A stretch of 64,000 nucleotides of DNA, from positions 4,216,001-4,280,000 of the forward strand of contig NZ_AP024109.1 in the NCBI RefSeq assembly GCF_016591715.1. The letters are read 5' to 3'. The position numbers and the translations under genes were made by a program. This DNA comes from Mesorhizobium sp. J8 (GTDB lineage Bacteria > Pseudomonadota > Alphaproteobacteria > Rhizobiales > Rhizobiaceae). This document shows, one piece after another, positions 1 to 7,884 of this stretch (its first letter is position 1; the number at the start of each line of letters is the position of its first letter). The notes beneath the pieces are model-generated. The model made no database searches, was not told the DNA's origin, and saw only the letters and a program-made list of their open reading frames with translations.

Positions 1-1982
1 TCGACGCGGCGCGCCAGCTCGGCGTCTATGTCGAAAGCGTGTGTGGCGGCCGCGCCACCTGCGGGCGCTGCCAGATCGAGGTGCAGGAAGGCAATTTTGC
101 CAAGCACAAGATCGTCTCGTCCAACGACCACATCTCGCCCAAGGGTGCCAAGGAAGAGCGCTACGAGCGCGTGCGCGGCCTGCCAGAGCGGAGGCGCCTC
201 TCCTGCTCGGCGCAGATCCTCGGCGATCTCGTCATCGACGTGCCGCAGGACACGGTCATCAACGCCCAGACCATCCGCAAGGACGCCGACACCAGGGTGA
301 TCGCCCGCGATACGGCGATCCGCATGTGTTATGTCGAGATCGAAGAGCCCGACATGCACAAGCCGCTCGGCGACCTCGACCGGCTCAAGATCGCCCTGAT
401 GAAGGACTGGGGCCTCAAGAATCTCGAATTCGACTTCTATCTGCTGCCGCAGGTGCAGGGCATCCTGCGCAAGGGCAACTGGACCGCGACCGCAGCCATC
501 CACAAGGATGCCGACAGCGACATCGCGCGCGTCATCGCGCTGTGGCCCGGCCTGAAGAACGAGGCTTACGGCCTCGCCTGCGACATCGGCTCGACCACAA
601 TCGCCATGCATCTGGTGTCGCTGCTCTCGGGCCGCGTCGCCGCCTCTTCCGGCACGTCCAATCCGCAGATCCGCTTCGGCGAGGATCTGATGAGCCGCGT
701 CTCCTATGTGATGATGAATCCGGACGGCCGAGAGGGCATGACGGTCGCCGTGCGCGAGGCGGTCTCCGGCCTCGTGGACAAGGTCTGCGCGGAAGGCAAT
801 GTCCAGCGCGCCGACATCCTGGATTCCGTCTTCGTCGGCAATCCGATCATGCATCATCTGTTCCTCGGCATCGATCCGACCGAGCTCGGCGGCGCGCCCT
901 TCGCGCTCGCCGTCTCCGGCGCGGTGCGCATCAAGGCCTCCGACATCGGCCTGAAGCTCAACCAGGGCGCGCGCCTCTACATGCTGCCCTGCATCGCCGG
1001 CCATGTCGGCGCCGATGCCGCCGCCGTCACACTGTCGGAAGGGCCGCATCGCCAGGACGAGATGATGCTGATCGTCGATGTCGGCACCAATGCCGAGATC
1101 GTGCTCGGCAACTCCACGCGCGTGGTCGCGGCTTCCTCGCCCACCGGCCCCGCCTTCGAGGGCGCGGAAATCTCCGGCGGCCAGCGCGCCGCGCCCGGCG
1201 CCATCGAGCGCGTGCGCATCGATCCCGACACGTTGGAGCCGCGCTACCGCGTTATCGGCTCGGAGCTCTGGTCCGATCAGCCGGGCTTTGCCGAAAGCGT
1301 TCAGGCGACCGGCGTCACCGGTATTTGCGGCTCCGGCATCATCGAGGTGATCGCCGAGATGTACCTGTCGGGCATCATTTCCGAGGACGGCGTCGTCGAC
1401 GGCTCGCTCAGCATGCGCTCGCCGCGCATCGTGTCCAACGGCCGCACCTTCTCCTACGTGCTGAAGGAGGGTGAGCCGAAGATCACCATCACCCAGAACG
1501 ACGTGCGCGCCATCCAGCTTGCCAAGGCCGCGCTCTATGCCGGCACCAAGCTGTTGATGGAAAAGCAGCACACCGAGCATGTCGACCGCATCCATTTTGC
1601 CGGCGCCTTCGGTTCCTTCATCGATCCGAAATACGCCATGGTGCTTGGTCTGATCCCGGACTGTGACCTCGACAAGGTCTCGGCCGTCGGCAACGCCGCC
1701 GGCGCCGGCGCCCGCATGGCGCTGCTCAATCGCGGCTACCGGCGTGAGATCGAGGATACCGTGAGCAGGATCGAGAAGATCGAGACGGCGCTGGAGCCGA
1801 AGTTTCAGGAGCACTTCGTCTACGCCATGGCGCTGCCGAACAAGGTCGACCCTTTCCCCAAGCTGGCCTCCGCGGTGAAGTTGCCGCCGCGCAAGGTGAT
1901 GGGCGAGAACGGCGCTTCCGGCGACGCCACCCCGCGCCGGCGCTCGCGCGAGGAGCGCGCGGCACGGCGCGGCCGCGACTAG
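1..1982 (+). CDS. RACo-like corrinoid-activating ferredoxin/ASKHA ATPase (DUF4445), 5' end missing
   Basis: The reading frame is open from base 3, so the true start lies before the window. About 659 residues are visible. A 2Fe-2S ferredoxin cysteine set is seen near residues 14, 20, 23 (CGGRATCGRC) and 68 (RLSCSA). A long C-terminal ASKHA-type ATPase region follows, with phosphate-binding motifs ACDIGSTT (near 192) and DVGTN (near 359) and an ICGSG turn. Proteins of this family use ATP and an Fe-S cluster to reduce the cobalt of corrinoid methyltransferase proteins back to Co(I). No methyltransferase or corrinoid protein is inside the window; partners are presumably upstream. The C-terminal 30 residues are strongly basic. 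The family is clear; the exact methyl donor is not. Confidence 0.85.
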   Translation, partial: DAARQLGVYVESVCGGRATCGRCQIEVQEGNFAKHKIVSSNDHISPKGAKEERYERVRGLPERRRLSCSAQILGDLVIDVPQDTVINAQTIRKDADTRVIARDTAIRMCYVEIEEPDMHKPLGDLDRLKIALMKDWGLKNLEFDFYLLPQVQGILRKGNWTATAAIHKDADSDIARVIALWPGLKNEAYGLACDIGSTTIAMHLVSLLSGRVAASSGTSNPQIRFGEDLMSRVSYVMMNPDGREGMTVAVREAVSGLVDKVCAEGNVQRADILDSVFVGNPIMHHLFLGIDPTELGGAPFALAVSGAVRIKASDIGLKLNQGARLYMLPCIAGHVGADAAAVTLSEGPHRQDEMMLIVDVGTNAEIVLGNSTRVVAASSPTGPAFEGAEISGGQRAAPGAIERVRIDPDTLEPRYRVIGSELWSDQPGFAESVQATGVTGICGSGIIEVIAEMYLSGIISEDGVVDGSLSMRSPRIVSNGRTFSYVLKEGEPKITITQNDVRAIQLAKAALYAGTKLLMEKQHTEHVDRIHFAGAFGSFIDPKYAMVLGLIPDCDLDKVSAVGNAAGAGARMALLNRGYRREIEDTVSRIEKIETALEPKFQEHFVYAMALPNKVDPFPKLASAVKLPPRKVMGENGASGDATPRRRSREERAARRGRD

Positions 1983-1983
1983 A

Positions 1984-2026
1984 GCAATTCCAGGAAAAGT
2001 GTGAGCGGTTTTCCGCCCGGAATTGC
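1984..2026. repeat. Short palindromic element, AAAAGTG-core type, GCAATTCC arms
   Basis: Outer arms GCAATTCC and GGAATTGC enclose an inner stem (GGAAAA / TTTTCC) around GTGTGAGCGG. A second copy with the same arms lies at 3706-3751. Related elements with different arms lie at 9473-9516 and 35355-35403. It sits immediately after the stop codon of the upstream gene. Confidence 0.75.
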
Positions 2027-2043
2027 GTAAAAACAAGGAGATA

Positions 2044-2080
2044 GAGCATTTCACCATTTCCGTGAAACGGTGAAATGCTC
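2044..2080. repeat. 17-bp-stem hairpin between convergent genes
   Basis: GAGCATTTCACCATTTC pairs with GAAACGGTGAAATGCTC across a 3-base loop, with one mismatch. It lies between two convergent genes, just beyond the stop of the minus-strand acyltransferase, and could act as a bidirectional terminator or an RNA-stabilising structure. No strong T-run directly follows on either strand. Confidence 0.65.
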
Positions 2081-2092
2081 CAACGTTTCAGC

Positions 2093-3115
2093 TCATTCCG
2101 CGGCTCCCGCAGCCGCCGCGCTTCTTGCCTTGACCGCCGCCTTCGGGCGTTGCGGATGCAGCAGCCCGATCAACGGCTTTTCGACGATCAGATAGAGCAT
2201 CGCCGAGAGCGCAAGCGTGGCGACCAGGATCATCGCCGGCTGCAAAGCCCCGGGAATCCCGGCCCTCAGGACGACGCCCGTCGCCAGCACGCCGACCACG
2301 ACATGCCATAGGTAAATCGAATAGGACGCGTCGCCGAGGAACGTGGGCAGGGCGGCCGGCTTGAACGGCCGCGCCCGCTCGGCAAAGACCCCGCCCGCCA
2401 CGATCAACGCGGCCGGAAGCCCCCAGCGCAAGGCGCGAGGCAAATCGGCATCGAAAAGCGTGCCGGCCGCAAGGAGAAGGAAGCCGGCGCCGGCCATGGC
2501 CATCGCCGCCCCGAGCGGCAGCCTGGCGCCCTGCAACCACAAGCGCCCCACGACGACGCCGGCCGCGAACTCGATCACGACTGGATCGGTGAAGGCATGC
2601 GCATATCCCGCGGGAAGGACGAAATGCAGCGCGACGATGGCGACAAGCGCGCCCACGAGAACGCCGAACCGCCAGCGCTCGCCGAGGAACAGGACGAGCG
2701 TGAAGACGAGATAGAACATCATCTCATAGCAAAGCGTCCAACCCTGTATGACGATGGGATGCAGCGCCCCCTCCTGCAGGACCGGCAGGAAGAACAGCGA
2801 GCCGACGAAATTCGACACGCTGAAGAAATGGCCGTAGAAGAACTGTGGCTTGAGCAGGATGCCCGCCGCGGTCAGCAGCGTGACGATCCAGTAGAGAGGC
2901 ACGATGCGGGTGATCCGGCGCCCCATGAAACGCCAGGGATCGGCCGGTCTGCCGGCCGTCGTCACCCACATGATGAAGCCGCTGATGACGAAGAAGACGT
3001 CGACGCCGGCTGCTCCGACGTCGAACGGACCCCCGAACTGCTCGCTGACGTGAAAGCAAACGACCGCGCAGGCGGCGAGGCCGCGCAGATATTGAATACT
3101 ATGTATGCTCGTCAC
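2093..3115 (-). CDS. Acyltransferase family 3 (OafA/NodX-like) integral membrane protein
   Basis: 340 residues from a GTG start preceded by an AGGG sequence. The N-terminus (SIQYLRGLAACAVVCFH, then VDVFFVISGFIM) is the hallmark of the acyltransferase-3 family, whose members move acetyl, succinyl or other acyl groups onto cell-surface sugars in the inner membrane. About ten hydrophobic segments follow, and the conserved Arg of LRGLAA and His of the first helix are present. The C-terminus is short and basic. The gene is isolated: no polysaccharide gene adjoins it, so the acceptor cannot be deduced. It is convergent with the RACo-like gene and divergent from a small DUF1127 gene. Confidence 0.88.
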   Translation of the reverse strand: MTSIHSIQYLRGLAACAVVCFHVSEQFGGPFDVGAAGVDVFFVISGFIMWVTTAGRPADPWRFMGRRITRIVPLYWIVTLLTAAGILLKPQFFYGHFFSVSNFVGSLFFLPVLQEGALHPIVIQGWTLCYEMMFYLVFTLVLFLGERWRFGVLVGALVAIVALHFVLPAGYAHAFTDPVVIEFAAGVVVGRLWLQGARLPLGAAMAMAGAGFLLLAAGTLFDADLPRALRWGLPAALIVAGGVFAERARPFKPAALPTFLGDASYSIYLWHVVVGVLATGVVLRAGIPGALQPAMILVATLALSAMLYLIVEKPLIGLLHPQRPKAAVKARSAAAAGAAE

Positions 3116-3254
3116 GATGCCCTGACCCGTATCGCATCATGCTGCGGTGCACACACCCCACGCCGCATTGCACAATAACAATGCAGCCGGTCGCCTCTGT
3201 CAACCGCCGATGGCAGCTATTCGGACCGGAACCGGCACGCCGGCCTGCTCAATT

Positions 3255-3296
3255 CATTTGTATGCAAATGTTTCCGGATCCACGCGATCCGGAAAC
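3255..3296. promoter_or_regulatory. Two adjacent perfect inverted repeats upstream of a DUF1127 gene
   Basis: CATTTG-TATG-CAAATG (3255-3270) is followed at once by GTTTCCGGATC-CACGC-GATCCGGAAAC (3270-3296), an 11-bp perfect stem with a 5-base spacer. The pair lies in the 293-bp gap between the divergent acyltransferase and DUF1127 genes. No T-run follows, so an operator pair is more likely than a terminator. Function is inferred from position only. Confidence 0.5.
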
Positions 3297-3408
3297 CGAA
3301 ACGCTGTTCTCGCGAAATCGACCCGATACATGCGTGACGCATTTAGCGGCCATCGCACGGCGGCAGCGATCATCCTCGGCCGCCATTGCTCTTCAAGGGA
3401 GATGAAAA

Positions 3409-3594
3409 ATGTCGATGTTCGGAAATCTCAGCCGCTTCGGTGTCACCATCAGGCAGGCTCATGCCAGGAACAAGGCGATCCGCGCGCTCAACGATCTGCC
3501 GGCGCATGTCCAGAAGGATATCGGCTGGCCGGCCTCGCCGCCGAGCGACCCGCAGGCAGCCCTTCACGCGCTGCTTCTGGGCACGCCGCGCTGA
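3409..3594 (+). CDS. DUF1127 (YjiS-like) small protein
   Basis: 61 residues with a good ribosome site (GGGAGA before AAAAATG). The conserved DUF1127 core is visible as RALNDLPAHVQKDIGWP at about residues 26-42, rich in basic residues at the start. DUF1127 proteins are short, common in Rhizobiales, and have been linked to RNA, phosphate and carbon metabolism rather than to an enzymatic reaction. The end overlaps a possible 36-codon reading frame (TGATG). A second DUF1127 gene lies 2.4 kb downstream with the same QKDIGWP block. Confidence 0.85.
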   Translation: MSMFGNLSRFGVTIRQAHARNKAIRALNDLPAHVQKDIGWPASPPSDPQAALHALLLGTPR

Positions 3595-3704
3595 TGACTT
3601 TCGCCGACAAATGCAAGCTGCTCGGCAAACGCCGGGGCCGCGACGCGGTTCCGGCGGCCGGCGACAACAAGCTGCGCGCCGCGCTGCTGCCGAAGCGGCC
3701 TTAG
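3594..3704 (+). CDS. Possible 36-residue peptide coupled to DUF1127 gene
   Basis: An ATG overlaps the DUF1127 stop codon (TGATG), and the frame runs 36 codons to a TAG that abuts a palindromic repeat. The product is basic (KLLGKRRGRD near the start, LLPKRP at the end). No family is recognised. Overlap coupling is the only support; it may be chance. Confidence 0.25.
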   Translation: MTFADKCKLLGKRRGRDAVPAAGDNKLRAALLPKRP

Positions 3705-3705
3705 G

Positions 3706-3751
3706 GCAATTCCAGGAAAAGTGCGCAGCGGTTTTCCGTCCGGAATTTCGC
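3706..3751. repeat. Second copy of GCAATTCC-armed palindromic element
   Basis: Shares GCAATTCCAGGAAAAGTG and CGGTTTTCCG with the copy at 1984-2026. The right arm has decayed (GGAATTTCGC instead of GGAATTGC). The element starts just after the stop of the 36-codon frame and lies upstream of the esterase gene. Confidence 0.7.
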
Positions 3752-3882
3752 AAACAACGAACTGGCACCATTGCATCACGCCGATGGGCCAGCGGCGGAA
3801 CCTTGACATTTTTAACTGCGGTACAATCTTCGAATAGCGGGGGAATTCTCTTAGTCGGCTCTGCCGAAGTCCGTGTATCCGC

Positions 3883-4845
3883 ATGCCAAGTTTGAAAAGC
3901 CATCTCGTTTCGTTCGTTCTCAGGCACAGCCGCAAGAAGGCGTTTTCCAGTCCCGAGAACCTGCACCGTTGGATCGCCTACGCCCGCAAGACCGAGGGCT
4001 ATCATCCGCCGGCCTTGCTGAAGGCGCGGCTGGACATCACCGAGACCGAGATCGACGGCTTTCCCGTCTATGAGATCGCGCCTAAGGCGGGCGAGCGCCG
4101 ACGCATCCTTTACATGCATGGCGGTGCCTATGTCTTTCAGATCACCTCCTACCACTGGGGGTTGATCGCCGAGATGGCCGAGCGTCTCGGTTTCGGCATC
4201 ACCGTGCCGATCTACCCAATCGCGCCCGAGCATAATTTCCACGACATGTTCGGCATGGTCGGCGAGGTCTACCGGCGCATGCTCGAAGAGACCGACGCCG
4301 AGGACATCGTCTTCATGGGCGATTCCGCCGGCGGCAACATGGCGGTCGTGCTGACCATGATGGCGGCCGAGGAAGGCCTGCCCTCGCCGTCCCGTCACGT
4401 GCTGATCTCACCCGGCCTCGACGTTTCGCTTGCAAATCCTGAAGTCTTCGAAGCCGAGCGGCAGGATCCGTGGCTGGGTATTCCGGGTGGGCTGGAAGCG
4501 GTGCGGCTCTACAGCGCCGGTTTCGACCGCAAAGACTGGCACATCAGCCCGCTCTACGGCGACTTATCCGTGCTGCCGAAGACGCTGCTGCTGACCGGTT
4601 CACGCGACATGCTGACACCAGACAATCTGATCTTCGCCGAGCGCGCGCGCGCCGCCGGCGTCGAGGTCGACGTGGTCTATGAAGAGGGCATGTTCCACGT
4701 CTGGCCGCTGATCGAGATGCCCGAGGCACGCCGCGCGCGTGACAGCATCGTCGACTTTCTCAGCCTGCCGGCACCGCGCCATGCTCGGGCGCGGCGCAGG
4801 AGAAGGGCTGCCCTCGCAGCCCGCACGGCACCGGCCGCCGAGTAG
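3883..4845 (+). CDS. Alpha/beta hydrolase, hormone-sensitive-lipase family esterase
   Basis: 320 residues. The oxyanion motif HGGAY is at 79-83, the nucleophile elbow GDSAGG has Ser148, and the likely acid and base are Asp242 (TGSRDML) and His272 (GMFHVW), giving a complete triad. The HSL family hydrolyses short-chain esters or acyl-alcohols in the cytoplasm. The first 60 residues form the usual helical cap. The C-terminal 25 residues are alanine/arginine-rich. The gene is convergent with the LysR regulator, one base apart, and stands alone, so no substrate is indicated. Confidence 0.87.
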   Translation: MPSLKSHLVSFVLRHSRKKAFSSPENLHRWIAYARKTEGYHPPALLKARLDITETEIDGFPVYEIAPKAGERRRILYMHGGAYVFQITSYHWGLIAEMAERLGFGITVPIYPIAPEHNFHDMFGMVGEVYRRMLEETDAEDIVFMGDSAGGNMAVVLTMMAAEEGLPSPSRHVLISPGLDVSLANPEVFEAERQDPWLGIPGGLEAVRLYSAGFDRKDWHISPLYGDLSVLPKTLLLTGSRDMLTPDNLIFAERARAAGVEVDVVYEEGMFHVWPLIEMPEARRARDSIVDFLSLPAPRHARARRRRRAALAARTAPAAE

Positions 4846-4846
4846 C

Positions 4847-5746
4847 TCAGAACTTGCCGGTCTCGCGGAACAGTTCGAACGTCGCCCGGATATGGTCGGC
4901 CACGGCCTTCACCGGCGCGCTGGCGTCGGGCGCCACCACCATGGCGAGATTGTAGGTACCGATCTCGGGCATGCCATCCTTGGCCCCCAGCGAGACCATC
5001 TCGTCGCCGAGGAAGGATTTTGGCAGCGGCGCCACCGCGAGGTCGGCCATGATCGCGGCGCGCTGGCCGGCCGTGTGGGCGCTCATATAGGCGATGCGGT
5101 AATTGCGGCCTTCACGTCCAAGCGCTTCCAGGGCCCCTGCCCGCCACGCGCAGCCTTCCTCCCACAGCGACACCGGCAAGGGCTCGCGCAGATGCGCGCA
5201 GCCGCCCTTGGCGCCGGCCCACACGATCGGTTCGGTCAACAGTACCTCGGCGCCGATCGCGCTGGTCTTGTAGGAATTGGTGAGCAGCGTGATGTCGAGC
5301 GCGCGGTCGTCCATGCGCCGGCGCAGGTTGATGCTCTGGTCGATGGTGACGTCAACAGCGATCGAGGGATGCGACTGCGCGAAGCGCTTCAGCACATGCG
5401 GCAGCACCCGCTCGCCATAATCGTCGGGGGAGCCGAGCCGCACCACGCCGACAATGTCGGGGATGATGAACTTCGACACCACCTCGCGGTTGATCGACAA
5501 CAGCCGGCGCGCATAGCCGAGCAGCATCTCGCCATCCGTGGTCAGCGTCACCGAGCGCGCATCGCGCGCGAAGACCGAACGGCCAAGGATGTCCTCAAGC
5601 TTCTTGATCTGCATGGAGACGGCGGACGGCGTGCGGAACACCGCATTGGCGGCCGTGGTGAAGCTGCCGGTCTCGGCGATCGCGACGAAAGTGCGCAGCA
5701 CATCGAGATCAAGCAGCGGCAGCGGGTGGTTGAGCGGGGCATTCAT
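4847..5746 (-). CDS. LysR-family transcriptional regulator
   Basis: 299 residues. The N-terminal winged helix-turn-helix spans roughly residues 13-72 (VLRTFVAIAETGSFTTAA, then MQIKKLEDILGRSVF), followed by the usual substrate-binding domain. LysR regulators bind DNA as tetramers and respond to a small co-inducer. They often control a divergent neighbour; here the divergent side (5747-5965) leads to the second DUF1127 gene. The esterase is convergent. No effector can be inferred. Confidence 0.88.
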   Translation of the reverse strand: MNAPLNHPLPLLDLDVLRTFVAIAETGSFTTAANAVFRTPSAVSMQIKKLEDILGRSVFARDARSVTLTTDGEMLLGYARRLLSINREVVSKFIIPDIVGVVRLGSPDDYGERVLPHVLKRFAQSHPSIAVDVTIDQSINLRRRMDDRALDITLLTNSYKTSAIGAEVLLTEPIVWAGAKGGCAHLREPLPVSLWEEGCAWRAGALEALGREGRNYRIAYMSAHTAGQRAAIMADLAVAPLPKSFLGDEMVSLGAKDGMPEIGTYNLAMVVAPDASAPVKAVADHIRATFELFRETGKF

Positions 5747-5965
5747 GGGAGCCTGCTTTCAATTTTTCTGATGCAATTCATCATTCCATTTCGTTTGATT
5801 GAACATCACTCCGGGCGCATAGTCAACTTGATCGATGCGGGATGCTGCCAAAAGCAGCCATTAGACGATCATGACACAGTCCTGCAATCGACGCGAAATG
5901 AAGCTGAAACAGACCTGACTTAAGGCAATGACGGGCGCCTCCCAGCCCGCATAGAGGAGAGAGAA

Positions 5966-6151
5966 ATGTCTATCCTGTCGTCCATCGGTCGGCTTGCGAC
6001 CGAATTCAGCGCGGCCCGCGCCCGCTATCAGACCGAACGCGCCATCCATGCGCTACCGATCGAACTGCAGAAGGATATCGGCTGGCCCGAAGCCGCCGAC
6101 GCCAAGACCGGCTTGCGCCTCGGCGTCGGGAACTGGGCTGGAGCGAAGTAA
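5966..6151 (+). CDS. DUF1127 small protein, second copy
   Basis: 61 residues preceded by AGGAGAGAGAA. The C-terminal half carries ERAIHALPIELQKDIGWP, the DUF1127 signature, at about residues 27-44. It is basic overall and ends NWAGAK. It differs from the copy at 3409 in its N-terminal third and tail, so the two are old paralogues rather than a recent duplication. A strong rho-independent terminator follows 22 bases after the stop, so it is probably a single-gene transcript. Confidence 0.87.
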   Translation: MSILSSIGRLATEFSAARARYQTERAIHALPIELQKDIGWPEAADAKTGLRLGVGNWAGAK

Positions 6152-6173
6152 TTAAGTGTGTATGGAGTTCTGA

Positions 6174-6205
6174 AGGCCTGCCGCATCAGCTCGGCGGGCC
6201 TTTTT
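6174..6205 (+). terminator. Rho-independent terminator of DUF1127 gene
   Basis: AAGGCCTGCCG and CGGCGGGCCTT form a GC-rich stem around a short loop (CATCAGCT), followed by TTTTTG. Confidence 0.85.
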
Positions 6206-6494
6206 GTTATGGTTTTTGTTTGCATTCAAATGAGTTTTCCAGCCATGCGGCCGCTGCATGACGCACATGAACCACTCGCATAGCGGGTTAACAGGCCAGT
6301 TAAAGCACTGTAAATAATAGGAAATTTCGGTCACATTGCCCAAAAATGTCGCAAACCATGTCGCTTTTCATATCAAGCGCTTCGTTTTTGCGATTTAGTT
6401 TTTGCTGAAGTGAGCCTATATGGGCCGCAGCAAAAACGAGCTGCCCCACTCCTTAAAGCGAAGGCGACCCGTCTGAGCAACCAAATGGAGATGG
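6206..6494. other. Intergenic region with TGTCGC direct repeats and an inverted repeat
   Basis: This gap holds no convincing gene. It is more AT-rich than its surroundings. TGTCGC occurs twice with 12-bp periodicity (6347-6352, 6359-6364). GTTTTTGCTG (6398-6407) and CAGCAAAAAC (6428-6437) form a perfect 10-bp inverted repeat with a 20-base spacer. It presumably carries the promoter of the small gene at 6495. Confidence 0.5.
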
Positions 6495-6632
6495 ATGATG
6501 AAGCTCTTTGCCCGCCTGTTCACCCGCCGCGAAATGAACCTGACGACCGCTTTGGAGCGTCAGCGTCTAGCCAAGACCATGCCTGGTCAGACCGGCGCCG
6601 TGGCCGCCGCTCGTCTCGGCTTTGTCGCCTGA
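6495..6632 (+). CDS. Small 45-residue protein of unknown function
   Basis: The frame begins MMKLFARLFTRRE and ends ARLGFVA. A GGAG sequence lies just upstream, and a strong terminator begins 24 bases after the stop; together they support a real gene below usual gene-finder limits. The start has hydrophobic and arginine residues alternating as in an amphipathic helix. I recognise no family. It is the third short gene in a row on this strand after the two DUF1127 genes and may belong to the same class of rhizobial small proteins. Confidence 0.6.
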   Translation: MMKLFARLFTRREMNLTTALERQRLAKTMPGQTGAVAAARLGFVA

Positions 6633-6655
6633 GACAATTCGGCTACTGAATTAAC

Positions 6656-6683
6656 GCCGCCCGGCTTGCCAGGCGGCCTTTTT
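6656..6683 (+). terminator. Rho-independent terminator of the 45-residue gene
   Basis: GCCGCC pairs with GGCGGC around a CGGCTTGCCA-type loop, followed by CTTTTTG. Confidence 0.82.
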
Positions 6684-6741
6684 GTATGGGCGTTGGACCT
6701 GATCTCGGCGCGGGGACAGCTTGCAGTTGCACGAATTGCCC

Positions 6742-6763
6742 ATTTGCGACCCGTGTCGCAAAT
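6742..6763. promoter_or_regulatory. Perfect inverted repeat upstream of GlxA-type regulator
   Basis: ATTTGCGA-CCCGTG-TCGCAAAT, 8-bp arms, 107 bases before the GTG start of the regulator. It contains TGTCGCAAA, also seen at 6347. AraC-type regulators with a GATase-like domain (ArgR, GbdR) are known to use TGTCGC-like half-sites, so autoregulation is plausible. Confidence 0.45.
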
Positions 6764-6869
6764 TTAATCTTCACTTAGCCGCCTACCCGATTGACAGGAA
6801 TGGTTTTTCCTGTTGTCGCTATGCTGTTCGCGACATCCTGTTCGCGTCATGGCTGCGTGAGGTTTCCCC

Positions 6870-7871
6870 GTGAATGCCGTAAAGCACCCGATCAAGAGAT
6901 CGTTTGTATTTTTCCTCGTTCCCGACTTCACCATGATCGCCTTCGCGACGGCGCTCGATCCGCTGCGCTCGGCAAACCGGATGCTCGGCTACGAAGCCTA
7001 TAGCTGGCGCCTGGCAAGCATCGACGGCAAGCCGGTCCGCGCCTCGAACGGCGTCGAATGCGCCGTCAACACCTCGCTCGAAGAGGAGCGCAGGAAGATG
7101 GCCGGGCCGGACCGCCCGAACATGGCGATCGTCTGCAGCGGCATCAATGTCGAGCGCTACCAGAACAAGTCCGCCTTTGCCTGGCTGCGCGAGGAATACA
7201 ACCGCGGCGTCGCCGTCGGCGGCCTGTGCACCGGCGCCCACATCCTGGCCGCCGCCGGCCTGCTCTCCAACAAGCGCTGCGCCATCCACTGGGAGAACCT
7301 GCCGGGCTTTTCCGAGGCGTTCCCCAAGGCCAATGTCTTTGCCGACCTCTTCGAGGTCGACCAGAACATCTATACCTGCGCCGGCGGCACCGCCGCGCTC
7401 GACATGATGCTGAAGCTGATCGGCGACGATTTCGACGAGAGCCTCGTCAACCGCGTGTGCGAGCAGGTGCTGACCGACCGGGTGCGCAGCCCGACCGACC
7501 GCCAGCGCCTGCCGCTGCGTGCCCGCCTCGGCGTTCAGAACTCGAAGGTGCTCACCATCATCGAGCTGATGGAAGCCAACCTCGCCGAGCCGCTGTCGCT
7601 GATCGAGATCGCCGACCATGTCGATCTTTCCCGCCGGCAGATCGAGCGCCTGTTCCGCACCGAAATGGGCCGCTCGCCCGCCCGCTACTATCTGGAAATC
7701 CGGCTCGACCGCGCCCGGCACCTGCTCATCCAGTCGTCGATGCCGGTGGTGGAAGTGGCGGTCGCCTGCGGCTTCGTCTCGGCCTCGCATTTCTCAAAAT
7801 GCTATCGCGAGCTCTATGCGCGCTCGCCGCAGCAGGAACGCGTCGACCGCAAGCAGTTGCTGGCGGCCTGA
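6870..7871 (+). CDS. GlxA/GbdR-type AraC-family regulator with GATase1-like sensor
   Basis: 333 residues from a GTG start. Residues 10-190 form a DJ-1/PfpI-like domain with the elbow cysteine in GGLCTGAH (Cys120). An AraC-type double helix-turn-helix spans about 225-320 (LSLIEIADHVDLSRRQIERLF, then VAVACGFVSASHFSKCYRE). Members such as GbdR, CdhR and ArgR sense small nitrogen compounds, including glycine betaine/dimethylglycine, carnitine products and arginine. Given the many demethylating enzymes in this window a GbdR-like role is attractive, but the gene is convergent with a NitT/TauT-type transporter and not next to an oxidase, so the ligand is open. Confidence 0.85.
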   Translation: MNAVKHPIKRSFVFFLVPDFTMIAFATALDPLRSANRMLGYEAYSWRLASIDGKPVRASNGVECAVNTSLEEERRKMAGPDRPNMAIVCSGINVERYQNKSAFAWLREEYNRGVAVGGLCTGAHILAAAGLLSNKRCAIHWENLPGFSEAFPKANVFADLFEVDQNIYTCAGGTAALDMMLKLIGDDFDESLVNRVCEQVLTDRVRSPTDRQRLPLRARLGVQNSKVLTIIELMEANLAEPLSLIEIADHVDLSRRQIERLFRTEMGRSPARYYLEIRLDRARHLLIQSSMPVVEVAVACGFVSASHFSKCYRELYARSPQQERVDRKQLLAA

Positions 7872-7884
7872 TCCCAAGTTCCGA

